Positions 18,904 to 27,700 of a stretch of DNA of 64,000 bases are shown one piece after another. A model generated the notes under the pieces. The model was not told the origin of the DNA. It did not search any database and saw only the letters and a program-made list of their open reading frames with translations. Position 1 is the stretch's first letter. Each line of letters opens with the position of its first letter. Origin of the DNA: Sphingobacterium olei (GTDB lineage Bacteria > Bacteroidota > Bacteroidia > Sphingobacteriales > Sphingobacteriaceae); the NCBI RefSeq assembly GCF_005048855.1, contig NZ_SUME01000002.1:601057-665056 (forward strand). Direction: 5' to 3'. A program made the position numbers and the translations under genes.

Positions 18904-19593
18904 TTACTTCAATAGGTAAGTATAAGTTGTGAACTTCTTCATCCCTGAATAAGGGGTGGGCTCATAACAATACATGACCAAGAAATTCCCATGCGTAATG
19001 AGCATGGTGAGATATTGTCCAGCATAGCTGTCATTTGGCAACAAGACCTGTCTATCCACTTGCTTAAAAATCAAGCCATCGCTACCCAAGCTTCGCAGTC
19101 TTACCCCGACAACTTGCATCAAGCCTTCCGGCTGGCCGGGAAAAATAGTTAGCTGGCTATTTTCGTTGATTTCCCGCCATTCAGTTCCCTTCAATGAGTT
19201 AGGGCCACTGGCACCGGCTATACGGATATTGACCAAGTGAAAATAATTTGCAGGAGTTGGGCCGATGATATCCACCAGCTCATCCCGATTTCTGGTCGCA
19301 CTCCAGCGGTTGAATGCGCCTTCGGTAAACCTAAAATCAACCTTATTCCCTTCCTGCGACCATTCGCCAGAAAAGGTATTGACAGCATCGTACCAGGTGA
19401 ATTTACCCCCTTCATGCAATCTAATAGCAAAAAGCCTATTATCGTCTGACAGGGCATCGTCGGTAAAATGACCGTATAAAAGGGTGTTGGCCAGGTTATC
19501 CTGTTGGTCGGATGATGTACCATCCTTTTTGCAGCTTACCACCGCCAGCAGCCCGACCAACCATGGAAAGATATAGGTAATAAGATGTTTCAT
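18904..19593 (-). CDS. Surface lipoprotein of unknown function
   Basis: A 229-residue lipoprotein with signal ending at Cys21 (V-V-S-C) followed by K-K-D-G. The body is beta-rich: the first half has the lipocalin-like strands G-K-F-T-W-Y-D and F-S-G-E-W-S-Q-E-G-N-K-V-D-F, recalling lipocalin-like domains in other Bacteroidota lipoproteins, and a second half begins near residue 125 (L-K-G-T-E-W-R-E-I). No enzyme motif is visible. It lies 42 bp upstream of the similar lipoprotein at 18148 and 38 bp after the small barrel gene, so it belongs to the same transcript. Confidence 0.6.
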   Translation of the reverse strand: MKHLITYIFPWLVGLLAVVSCKKDGTSSDQQDNLANTLLYGHFTDDALSDDNRLFAIRLHEGGKFTWYDAVNTFSGEWSQEGNKVDFRFTEGAFNRWSATRNRDELVDIIGPTPANYFHLVNIRIAGASGPNSLKGTEWREINENSQLTIFPGQPEGLMQVVGVRLRSLGSDGLIFKQVDRQVLLPNDSYAGQYLTMLITHGNFLVMYCYEPTPYSGMKKFTTYTYLLK

Positions 19594-19631
19594 ATTTCGA
19601 ATAATTAATCACACGGTGTGTGCGGTGCATA

Positions 19632-20171
19632 TTAGAATTCATAGGTGAATTTGAGTCCCAAAAAGGATTGGGAGAGTAGCCCAAAGTCCGCAATTCCTGA
19701 ATTCATCCATTCCTCATATTTCAGCTCGGCACGGACGGGACCAAATAGGGTACCAACACCCGGTGAAACTAGGAAGCTCGTGCCTTCTCCCACTTCAGCA
19801 TCCTGGAGGGAAATCACCGGACCAAATTCCAATTTGGCAAACACGGGAAAAGCCGTATTGAAATTGTATCGCGCTCCCAGTTTTATGGGCACATACTGCG
19901 GATTATTTACGCCTTCGAGTCTTTCATAATACACAAACCGGTGGTATCCCACAGAGGCAATCACGTCCAAGGGCTCGTGGAATGGCATAGCATAGCTGGC
20001 ATTTAACGTGGCACCGATACCCAGCATGTGTTCCGCCAAGCCTTCTGTAAGCGGAAGACCGACTTCCAATCCAATGCCGAATTTCACGGGGAATTGTGCT
20101 TTTGCATGTTGTACCCCGCCAAGTAACATCATGCACATGGCCAGTACGAGGGAAAATTGTTTTGTGTTCAT
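19632..20171 (-). CDS. Small outer-membrane beta-barrel protein
   Basis: A 179-residue exported protein with signal peptide (about 1-25, ending A-K-A-Q) and alternating hydrophobic strands suggesting an eight-stranded outer-membrane barrel. It ends in F-L-G-L-K-F-T-Y-E-F, a C-terminal aromatic strand recognised by the BAM complex. Repeated G-x-G-x-x-V-G-L-P-L-like turns occur near the N-terminus. The function is unknown. Placed between lipoproteins in an all-exported gene block, it may anchor or pass one of them. Spacing to neighbours is 21 and 38 bp. Confidence 0.65.
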   Translation of the reverse strand: MNTKQFSLVLAMCMMLLGGVQHAKAQFPVKFGIGLEVGLPLTEGLAEHMLGIGATLNASYAMPFHEPLDVIASVGYHRFVYYERLEGVNNPQYVPIKLGARYNFNTAFPVFAKLEFGPVISLQDAEVGEGTSFLVSPGVGTLFGPVRAELKYEEWMNSGIADFGLLSQSFLGLKFTYEF

Positions 20172-20192
20172 GGAATTTGAATGTTATGTGAT

Positions 20193-20933
20193 TTAATTTA
20201 ACCAAGCTGTCATTTTCGTATAGAGCGGATCCACCCAATTGCCGCCGCAATGTGTATTGCAACTATTGTCTACCACGGCTTCACTTTGCGCTTTTACTGC
20301 CGGGTTAATTTGCGCCATAAGCGCCGCTCCAGTGAGCCCGCCGCCATCGCAGTTGCAGTTGCATACGATGTTGAATACGGGAATTTTGAAGTTTTGTGCT
20401 CTCCAAGCATCAGCCGTCCAGCAGGAGGCGAGCAGTCCTTTGGTGTGTTTGAGGGTTTCCGAAAGGACGATATTGGTAAGCAGCATGGCCGAAGAATACG
20501 ATACACCACCCACCACGGACTTGGACTTGTCCACTCCATATTTTGCCGACAAAGCATTGATGCACGTGGCGTAATCCTGTCCTACCATGGTGGCGCTGCC
20601 ATTCCAATCGGCATTCCCGGGTGTAGCGCGGTATTGCACCACGGCAGCCACGTAACCGTTTTCTGCTGCTTTCTTGCAGGTGTTATTTTCAAGCCCCCCG
20701 TCCAAGCTGCCGGGACTAGGATTTCCAGGGTCATTGCCGCTACCCATCACCAGGATGCCTTTGTAGCTACCCAGGTTTTCATTGACATACACCTTATAGG
20801 TGATTCCGCTGGCCGTTTCGACACGGATGGTCACATCTCCTGACTGTTCGTCTGGACGGTTGTTATCTTTTTTACATGCCGACATCAGGCAGATCAACAT
20901 GGCAGAAAATATTAATTTTTGAAGTGCTTTCAT
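20193..20933 (-). CDS. Alpha/beta-hydrolase lipoprotein, Cys-rich
   Basis: A 246-residue lipoprotein (lipobox M-S-A-C-K-K-D) with an alpha/beta-hydrolase fold of the esterase/depolymerase type. The nucleophile Ser is in G-G-V-S-Y-S-S; a C-terminal D-N-S-C-N-T-H segment can supply the catalytic His, and the acid may be the Asp in C-N-C-N-C-D-G-G. The many cysteines around these two loops are unusual and probably form disulfides after export. The ATG at 20933 was chosen because it gives a clean lipoprotein signal. Substrate is unknown; it is the only enzyme-like product in the exported block. Confidence 0.7.
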   Translation of the reverse strand: MKALQKLIFSAMLICLMSACKKDNNRPDEQSGDVTIRVETASGITYKVYVNENLGSYKGILVMGSGNDPGNPSPGSLDGGLENNTCKKAAENGYVAAVVQYRATPGNADWNGSATMVGQDYATCINALSAKYGVDKSKSVVGGVSYSSAMLLTNIVLSETLKHTKGLLASCWTADAWRAQNFKIPVFNIVCNCNCDGGGLTGAALMAQINPAVKAQSEAVVDNSCNTHCGGNWVDPLYTKMTAWLN

Positions 20934-20957
20934 GGTGTAATAATTTAATCTCAATCA

Positions 20958-21926
20958 TTATGGTTGGTAAAAAATCACTTTATTCTGATCGAGATGGGCG
21001 GCCAATAAGCCCACACCATTGCTTGGCGTGGGCACAAACGCCAATCCGAACAAATTGCGACCTACAGCTATTTCCTTAACACAATCATCGTAACTCACGG
21101 ATGGACCGTTGAACCCCTGTGGGTTAAGGAGGGTAACCATGCCAGATACCGGCGAACTGATCACCAACACCCCATCCGTTACAGCTATATCGACCGGGTT
21201 GGCGATACCCCTCGCAATGCCCACAATTGTACCGTACGACCCATCCCCATTTAAAGTATGCTTCATCACGACGTCTTCACCAAACGTTGTGGTGTACAGC
21301 GTATCCTGATAGATGGCCAACCCTTTGACATTGCCAAAACCTGAGGCGATGGGTTGCTTCACATCCGAGGTAAGCGGACTATTCATCCGGATGATGTTTC
21401 CCACGCCATCATTTGCGATGTAGAGCCTGTCCTGGCTGTCGAAAGCCAGACCTCGCGGGTTCACAAATCCGCCTTGTATAGTTTTGACATAGTGGTAAGT
21501 GACAACGTCTGGTCGCCCAGAAATCGTAAACACCTGTTTACGATAAACGGCAATGCCTGCAACCTGCTCGGTTTCGGCCACATATAGGTTATCATCGCTG
21601 TCAAAAGCCAACGCCTCAGCCCCTCGGTTGTCCCATTCAGCCACAGGAGCGGCCTTAGCCAGAAAGTCACTGTAATTGCGCCAAACCCTGGTTTTGCCAA
21701 GGATACCATATGCACCACCATATTCGCCAAATCCGTTATATGCATTCACTGCGACCATTCCGCTTTTGGAAACCGCTATACCGCATGGCCGGCCGAAATC
21801 GCCTTGCGAAACCGCCTTATAATCTGGCAGCGCACACTGCGCCACATGTGGGCCATTACCTTCCTTTTTGCATCCCAACGCAATTCCCAATGCCACTATC
21901 CATACCCATGTTAAACTGAATTTCAT
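20958..21926 (-). CDS. NHL/beta-propeller lipoprotein
   Basis: A 322-residue lipoprotein (signal to G-C-K-K-E) with repeated blades of the G-L-A-F-D-S-Q-D-R-L-Y-I-A-N type, as in NHL and SMP-30-like six-bladed propellers. At least five blades are visible (E-A-L-A-F-D-S-D-D-N-L-Y-V-A, R-G-L-A-F-D-S, K-G-L-A-I-Y, V-D-I-A-V-T, F-G-L-A-F-V). Such propellers bind proteins or small ligands, and some are lactonases; no lactonase metal site is clear. The ATG at 21926 fits the lipoprotein signal. It lies 24 bp before the alpha/beta-hydrolase gene. Confidence 0.72.
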   Translation of the reverse strand: MKFSLTWVWIVALGIALGCKKEGNGPHVAQCALPDYKAVSQGDFGRPCGIAVSKSGMVAVNAYNGFGEYGGAYGILGKTRVWRNYSDFLAKAAPVAEWDNRGAEALAFDSDDNLYVAETEQVAGIAVYRKQVFTISGRPDVVTYHYVKTIQGGFVNPRGLAFDSQDRLYIANDGVGNIIRMNSPLTSDVKQPIASGFGNVKGLAIYQDTLYTTTFGEDVVMKHTLNGDGSYGTIVGIARGIANPVDIAVTDGVLVISSPVSGMVTLLNPQGFNGPSVSYDDCVKEIAVGRNLFGLAFVPTPSNGVGLLAAHLDQNKVIFYQP

Positions 21927-22051
21927 TTCGCTTAGTTTTTTAGAGTCAATGAACCGTATCGTGCTCATTATCTCTTGTATAATATTTTTCCAGCCGCCCT
22001 GATCGCAAAACAGCACCTTATCTTACAAATCGTCTTAATCGTGCTCTCATT

Positions 22052-22504
22052 TTATGGGCTAATATTCACCGGCCCTGCATACCTTCCTTTGATCGTGCTC
22101 TTTTCGGCAACCAAATCGAATGTTATTTGGTAATTACTTCCTGTTTTGCGGATACTGACCGAACCGGAAACCACTTCATCCACCGGTTCATCTGCCACCA
22201 AGATGTGTCCATACCAAAAGTTTTCCGAAGGATTGTAGTTTGGATTATTATTCTGATTGGCATAGGTGTATGTGCCCTGTGCCACCTCGTTGCCAAGCTT
22301 ACTCAAAAGGATGTTGATCATGCATTGCTGGTCTTCGCTGTATACCTCCAGCGACTCGTAGTCATTGGCGATGATATAGCTGGCACTGGCTAACGTGATG
22401 GCTTGCCCGTTGTAAGTCAACTCATTTTCGGGTTGAGGGTTGTCTTTTTTGCCGCAAGCCATGGTCAATAGGACAACTGCGATGCATAGTGAAAGTCTGT
22501 TCAT
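22052..22504 (-). CDS. Small surface lipoprotein
   Basis: A 150-residue lipoprotein with signal ending T-M-A-C-G-K-K-D. The mature part is a single beta domain carrying a strand pattern L-T-Y-N-G-Q-A-I-T-L-A-S-A near its start and S-G-S-V-S-I-R-K-T-G-S-N-Y-Q-I-T-F-D-L near its end, a form common among small Bacteroidota lipoproteins of unknown role. The ATG at 22504 was chosen; a longer frame runs through the likely promoter. TAGGTTTG on the minus strand about 28 nt upstream suggests that transcription of the lipoprotein genes downstream can start here. Confidence 0.65.
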   Translation of the reverse strand: MNRLSLCIAVVLLTMACGKKDNPQPENELTYNGQAITLASASYIIANDYESLEVYSEDQQCMINILLSKLGNEVAQGTYTYANQNNNPNYNPSENFWYGHILVADEPVDEVVSGSVSIRKTGSNYQITFDLVAEKSTIKGRYAGPVNISP

Positions 22505-22531
22505 AACATCTATATTTAACGAATGACTACA

Positions 22532-22539
22532 CAAACCTA
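22532..22539 (-). promoter_or_regulatory. Bacteroidota-type -7 promoter element
   Basis: On the minus strand this reads TAGGTTTG, a full match to TAnnTTTG. It would place the transcript start near 22527 and give a leader of about 23 nt before the lipoprotein at 22504. The nearest -33-like TTG is 23 nt away, slightly too far, so this is a moderate call. It would divide the exported block into two transcripts, 34.5-22.7 kb and 22.5-18.1 kb. Confidence 0.45.
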
Positions 22540-22678
22540 AGTCATGCCTCAGATTTTATTTCCAACAATGCGCCGGTATAGCGTATCAATGAGCGAGTGA
22601 GCCGTTTGATTGAGGGAGCTGTTCACATCCGTGCCAATACCCGCCGCCAAGCAAGGAGGCCGGTAGGGTTAGGCGCCG

Positions 22679-24691
22679 TTAAGGCATCGTAATCGAAACC
22701 TCCTCGCTTACTTCACTTTCAATTCCGCGTTTATCGACACTCGAGACATAATAATAATAGCGATTGCCCGCTTTTGCCGTTTTGTCTAAATAGCTTTGCT
22801 GTTCTCCCACGGATTCAACGTCGGCAATCATTTCCGTACCACCTGCGGCCAGCGCCCGGTAAATGCGATACGAATGAATGTTGCCCGATGCGCCATCGGT
22901 GTCCCAGTTAACTACCACGCCGCCGTCGCCCGCCATCAATCGCACACTCCCTGGCGGCAGGGGTTTCTGATATTGGGAGGCTACGACCACTACCGGGCTC
23001 AGCGCGCTCAGCGTACCACTGGCATCAACGGATCGGATGGCGTACCAATATTGCTGCCCGTGGGTCAGTGTGTCGACAAATTCGTTCATATCGGTTTCCA
23101 GCCATGCTTTTTCCCCGAATGCTCCATCATCGGTGTCCTTGCGGTACACCCGGTAAACAGCCACGTGCTCAGAAATGCGGTGCAAATCCAACCAGGTGAG
23201 CGAAACCGTTGTATCGGTGAGCCAAAGCGGCCTCAGCTGGCTGGGTGCGGTTAACCGCACGGTTTCGTTCGTACCAGACCGCAGTACTTCGATGACGGCG
23301 GAAGGTGGACTCAACGATTGGGTGGTAGATACGGCAGCAACCATGTAGTACGCATGGCCACCCGCTGCCCGTTGTGCAGTGTCTACATAAGTATTGAGGC
23401 CCGCCGTGGGGGGTAGCAGTCCGCTTACCTGCTCCAAGGGCGATGTGGGGGACGTGGTGCGATACACGTAAAAACCGCGCAGATTGACCGTATCAGCATA
23501 GTACCACGATAAACGGCAGCCTTCGGGCGTATCTTTGCCTTCGAGGTTCTGGGGCGGCAATAGCTTCACGACGCCCTGATAGATGCCAGAAACGCGCGGC
23601 GACGCTAGGGAAAAATTGGCCTCGCCCTGTATCAACAACTGGTAGTAATAGCTCTTTCCCCCGCGCACGTCGAGGTCTACGTAGGCGGTATCCGTTACGG
23701 GCACAGTAGCAATGGTTTCGTACCCCCCGTCGTACACAGCGCTTCGCAGGATGACGATGTTCTGCAGGCTATAGCGCTGCTCCAACGGCTCCCAATACAG
23801 CCGTATGCCGTTGTCTACCGCCTGGGTCTGCACATTGAACGCCGTTTCGATATTCCGACGCCCGCCTACCTGCAAGGTAACGGTATCCGAGGGATTGCCG
23901 GGGTTGCCAAAGATATCCCTGCTGGCAATGTAGTAATCGTACCGCACACCCGATAGCGCCGTGGTATCGGTGACCAAGTAGGTAAGCGAATCGCCCTTGG
24001 CATTCACGACTACGCCAGACGGCGTGAATAATTTTTCGAAATCGGTAGCCGTGCCGCTTACCCTTCGCCATATGTCAAATTGCATGGCCCCGTTCGCTTG
24101 CGCGGATTGCCATTCCAGGTATGGCCGGCTTTCTCCGGGGTCAACAATGGTGCTCCTCATCGGGGAAAATGCCGGCGATGTCCGTTCATAGTCCACCCAC
24201 TCTGATCCAAAACGGGATCCATCGGCCTTGCCTGTGAATTGATAGGCATAGGTTTCGCCGCTTACAGCGCCGGTATCCAAAAAGCTCAGGCCCAGCGCCA
24301 AATGGATGATCGGACTACGCACACCCAATAACGAGGCCGCGTCCTGACCACTCCATACCTGCCACAGCGAATCCGCCAGCTCCGTAGCGGGTAGGCTGTA
24401 TCCCGGAAACAAATCGACCACATCGCTCATCCGTCGGTAAAAATCAGCACCGCTGGTCGGCCGGGCAGTCCTTCCGACAGGCACATAATCGGCGTCCGCC
24501 TTGCTTTTCCGCATAACGGTCAGCCCCATCCGCGCCACCGCCACGTCATTGAACTCCACGTAGAGCCCTTGCGCCGTACCGGTGAAGTAGGCCTTTTCGC
24601 CCGTCTTACGCTGCTGCGCCAAACCGACCGTGATACCGGCAAAGCCGGCCACCACTAACATCAACACACTTTTTATACTCGCAGATTTCAT
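22679..24691 (-). CDS. Secreted fibronectin type III repeat protein
   Basis: A 670-residue exported protein with signal peptide (about 1-25) followed by a unique N-terminal part (about 28-180) and about five fibronectin type III modules. Module boundaries are marked by repeated P-x-x-L, L-x-W and Y-x-Y-R-I/V-Y-R patterns and by V-D-T-A or L-D-T-L linkers; the last ends S-E-V-S-E-E-V-S-I-T-M-P. No T9SS sorting domain or lipobox is seen, so its surface attachment is unclear. It follows the giant TANFOR gene by 12 bp and is clearly in its operon. It shares that gene's high G+C. Confidence 0.75.
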   Translation of the reverse strand: MKSASIKSVLMLVVAGFAGITVGLAQQRKTGEKAYFTGTAQGLYVEFNDVAVARMGLTVMRKSKADADYVPVGRTARPTSGADFYRRMSDVVDLFPGYSLPATELADSLWQVWSGQDAASLLGVRSPIIHLALGLSFLDTGAVSGETYAYQFTGKADGSRFGSEWVDYERTSPAFSPMRSTIVDPGESRPYLEWQSAQANGAMQFDIWRRVSGTATDFEKLFTPSGVVVNAKGDSLTYLVTDTTALSGVRYDYYIASRDIFGNPGNPSDTVTLQVGGRRNIETAFNVQTQAVDNGIRLYWEPLEQRYSLQNIVILRSAVYDGGYETIATVPVTDTAYVDLDVRGGKSYYYQLLIQGEANFSLASPRVSGIYQGVVKLLPPQNLEGKDTPEGCRLSWYYADTVNLRGFYVYRTTSPTSPLEQVSGLLPPTAGLNTYVDTAQRAAGGHAYYMVAAVSTTQSLSPPSAVIEVLRSGTNETVRLTAPSQLRPLWLTDTTVSLTWLDLHRISEHVAVYRVYRKDTDDGAFGEKAWLETDMNEFVDTLTHGQQYWYAIRSVDASGTLSALSPVVVVASQYQKPLPPGSVRLMAGDGGVVVNWDTDGASGNIHSYRIYRALAAGGTEMIADVESVGEQQSYLDKTAKAGNRYYYYVSSVDKRGIESEVSEEVSITMP

Positions 24692-24703
24692 TGCTTTATC
24701 GTA

Positions 24704-27700
24704 TTAATAATCAAAATCATTGCTTTCACTGCAGCTTTCATCGGAGAGGCGGGCATTGAAGTTCACGGTCTTTGTGCAATCCGCACCGACGCAAAGATCA
24801 AGCAATGCCAGGAATCCGATGTCAAACGATTTCTTTGCCACCAGCAAACAAGTAACCTCGGCCTTCATGTTAAGCGAGCCACACGCCCGGGCGTTGAACG
24901 TGACACCGGCCGGGCTGTTGGTAAAGGTGGTCTTCACACCCAACTCCGCTTTGACCTCGCCGGAAATGCCGCATCCCATGAGTAGTTGCGAAACCGGCGA
25001 CATGCGGGCGTAAGCGCGCCCGAATGCCATCGCCCCGATACCCAATTCTTGCGAGGCTCCGCCGAAATTGGCATAGATACGGGCATCCAAGCCCGCCATG
25101 GCACCAACTTCGATCCCGATCCCCGGCACCTCGAATTTCACTTCCTCGATGATGTCTTTTCGCCCGGTCAGGAAGAAGCCCTGTATGCCGTTGGCCTTAT
25201 ACGTATTCGGCAGGCGCTTCACGTACGATACTTCGGTGATCCGGGCTTCCAGTGCCGGTGAAATCTCGGGATAGGAACCCACGCACATGCCTACGCCCAG
25301 TGGGAAAATCAGCGGCACGCCCCGTACGTTGATATTGGCGCCAGTGTAAAAATACCAGCCTTTGGGGTCAAACAACATTTCTATGCCCAGCTTGGTCAGC
25401 GTCACGGCACCTGCCTCCAGCTTGGGCATGCTGAGCGACCCGAACACGCGGCCATTAGCGAAGTCAAAATCAAACTTCATGTCTGAGAAGCCACCATTGC
25501 CTCCCGCTGCCCCGTCGGCGATTTTCTGTACCGGTATTTCGTCCTGAATCCCTTTTAGCGCCTCCATGGCCACCATTTTGGCGGTTTGTTTCGCCTTGTC
25601 GGCAATATCGATACCCGAGAAGCCCTTGATGATGCCGTTTATCTGCATCGCGGCCCCGATGGGGTTATTGTCGATACCGTTGTTGACGATGTCCATCCCC
25701 TCGCCGATCAGCCGCCATTTGCCGGCAAGCTCCTGCATCGCCTGTGCGGTGGATCCGCCCATCTGGAGCAACTGGTTATAGGTGTCGTTTGCGCCACCCA
25801 TAGCTTCTTCGAGTGTCCGGCGGGCTTCGGCCAGCGCGGGATCATTGGCCACCTCATCCACCAGGTTCGCGGCCATTCGGCCTGCTTCTTCCTGATAGGC
25901 TCCCAATACGATCTCCGTTTGCCGCCGCGCTTCGTCGGCCGCCCCATTGAGGCCGCCGGTGACCATGCTCACCAGGTTTGCCTTCAGCGTCGTGGACTGC
26001 CCAGGCAGCTTTATCGTGCCGGCGATGCCAATGCCCTTTTCATGAAACAGTTGTGCGTTTTCCTGCTTCAGGGTGGTGAACGTGGTGCCACCGCTGCCCG
26101 TAAAGGAAAACTCCAGCGGACTTACCACCAAGCGGTTAGCGCCGTTGCCTTCCGGATAGTAGGAAATGGTGGCCGACAGGTTGTCTGGCACATTGGGAAT
26201 ATGTAGACTAGCCGCTCCAGAAATGACGAGCCGGTCGAACGCGCTATAGATGCTTTGTGGTTTGAACGATAGTTGATTTTGGAACGTGATACCCTCCGCA
26301 TCCGTGCTGAAGCCGAACACTTCTTCGTTGTTGCTCAACAGCGACATATATTGAATCTCCAACCGATCATTCGGATTCGTCATCCCAGGAAGTCCTTTCA
26401 GGTGCGCCGCCTTTCCGTCATCGCTCCGCAGCGTAAACTTGAAATGCCCCTGTCCGGGTATACGGCCTACATCCGGATCGTAGACAAAAGCAATGTCTGC
26501 CCGGGGATTGACATGCAGCTTGATGTTCGCTTTGCCCCCCACCGTGAGGTTGTTGCGGAGATTTGCGGCCTCCGATCCGGTAGCGTTGTGGAAAATAAGC
26601 TCGCCGGGGATGATTGAGATCTTGCTCAATTTGATATCGGCTTTCCCGGTATACAGTGTATTGTTATTCAGTACGATACCGCCCGATGTATTAGACAGCG
26701 TCCATGACGTACTGTGCACCTCCCACTCCTCCAGCTTAAAGCGCACCTCATTGTCTGTCACCACCGGATCCATGCGGTCGTGCCTGATTACGGCCTTGCC
26801 CGCCTTGAGGTCTAGGGTTATCCCACCCTGTATGCGCGCGGTTAGGTTCATGAACAGGTTCACGCTATCGCCCATCACAAAAGACTCCCGCTCGCCGGCG
26901 GTCTCCGTGAGTCCGTCGAAGCCGAGGTATTTGAATCGGATTGGGCTGCCATTGCCCGCGGTAATCGAAAATTTCGTCAGCGGATAAGGTTCACCTGTGC
27001 GGAAGACCGGAATGGTCAACTTCTGGGCCGTGTTGGCATTCCCATAATTCCCGACGTAAAAATCCGAATTACTGATGGTCATGTAACTCGTCGGGAAATT
27101 AAACGAATTGTCAACAATACGTACTTGTCCATTGAGTACGCCCGTAGTATCTGTCTGCCCCTTGGTCATCTTCAACTTACCGTTGCCCTGTTCAGCCAGC
27201 TGTCCGTTGAATACGTTAAACACACGGATCCGCAGCTGTTTCTGTTCAAACTGGATGTGGTCTTCCGTGGGTACAGCCAACGGAACTCCGTCATCATTTG
27301 TGATGGTGGAAGCGCCGACCTTGAGGTTTTCAAACGCCAGCACTTTCGGTCCCGATGCCGACCGGAGCGCAAAATTCGGGTTGTCTTCCAGGTCGTACAA
27401 TTCACCGCTGACAAGGTATCCGCCGCTTGTCGGACGTAAATCGTTCAACCGCGCGGGGAATCCGTACAGCTTGCTGACATCGATGTCGCCCGCTTCGCGT
27501 ATCGCGAAATCGACGGAAGTAGGCGCAGATTGAGGCACCTTGCCCCGCTTGGCCAACGATACGGTTTGGCCGATATAGGTGCGGCCCGGCGCCGAATAGG
27601 TGGCGGTAATCGCCTGTGGGAGCTGGCTATTGCCACTCGGGAATAATCCACTGGCGGCAGGTGCCGGGACAATTAGTTCGTAGGTACCATCCGAACGGGT

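Noticed and set aside
24704..24760. A T9SS C-terminal sorting domain on the giant protein
   Set aside because: The last residues (S-C-S-E-S-N-D-F-D-Y) have none of the usual G-x-Y or L-x-x-G-x-Y patterns of type A or B sorting domains.
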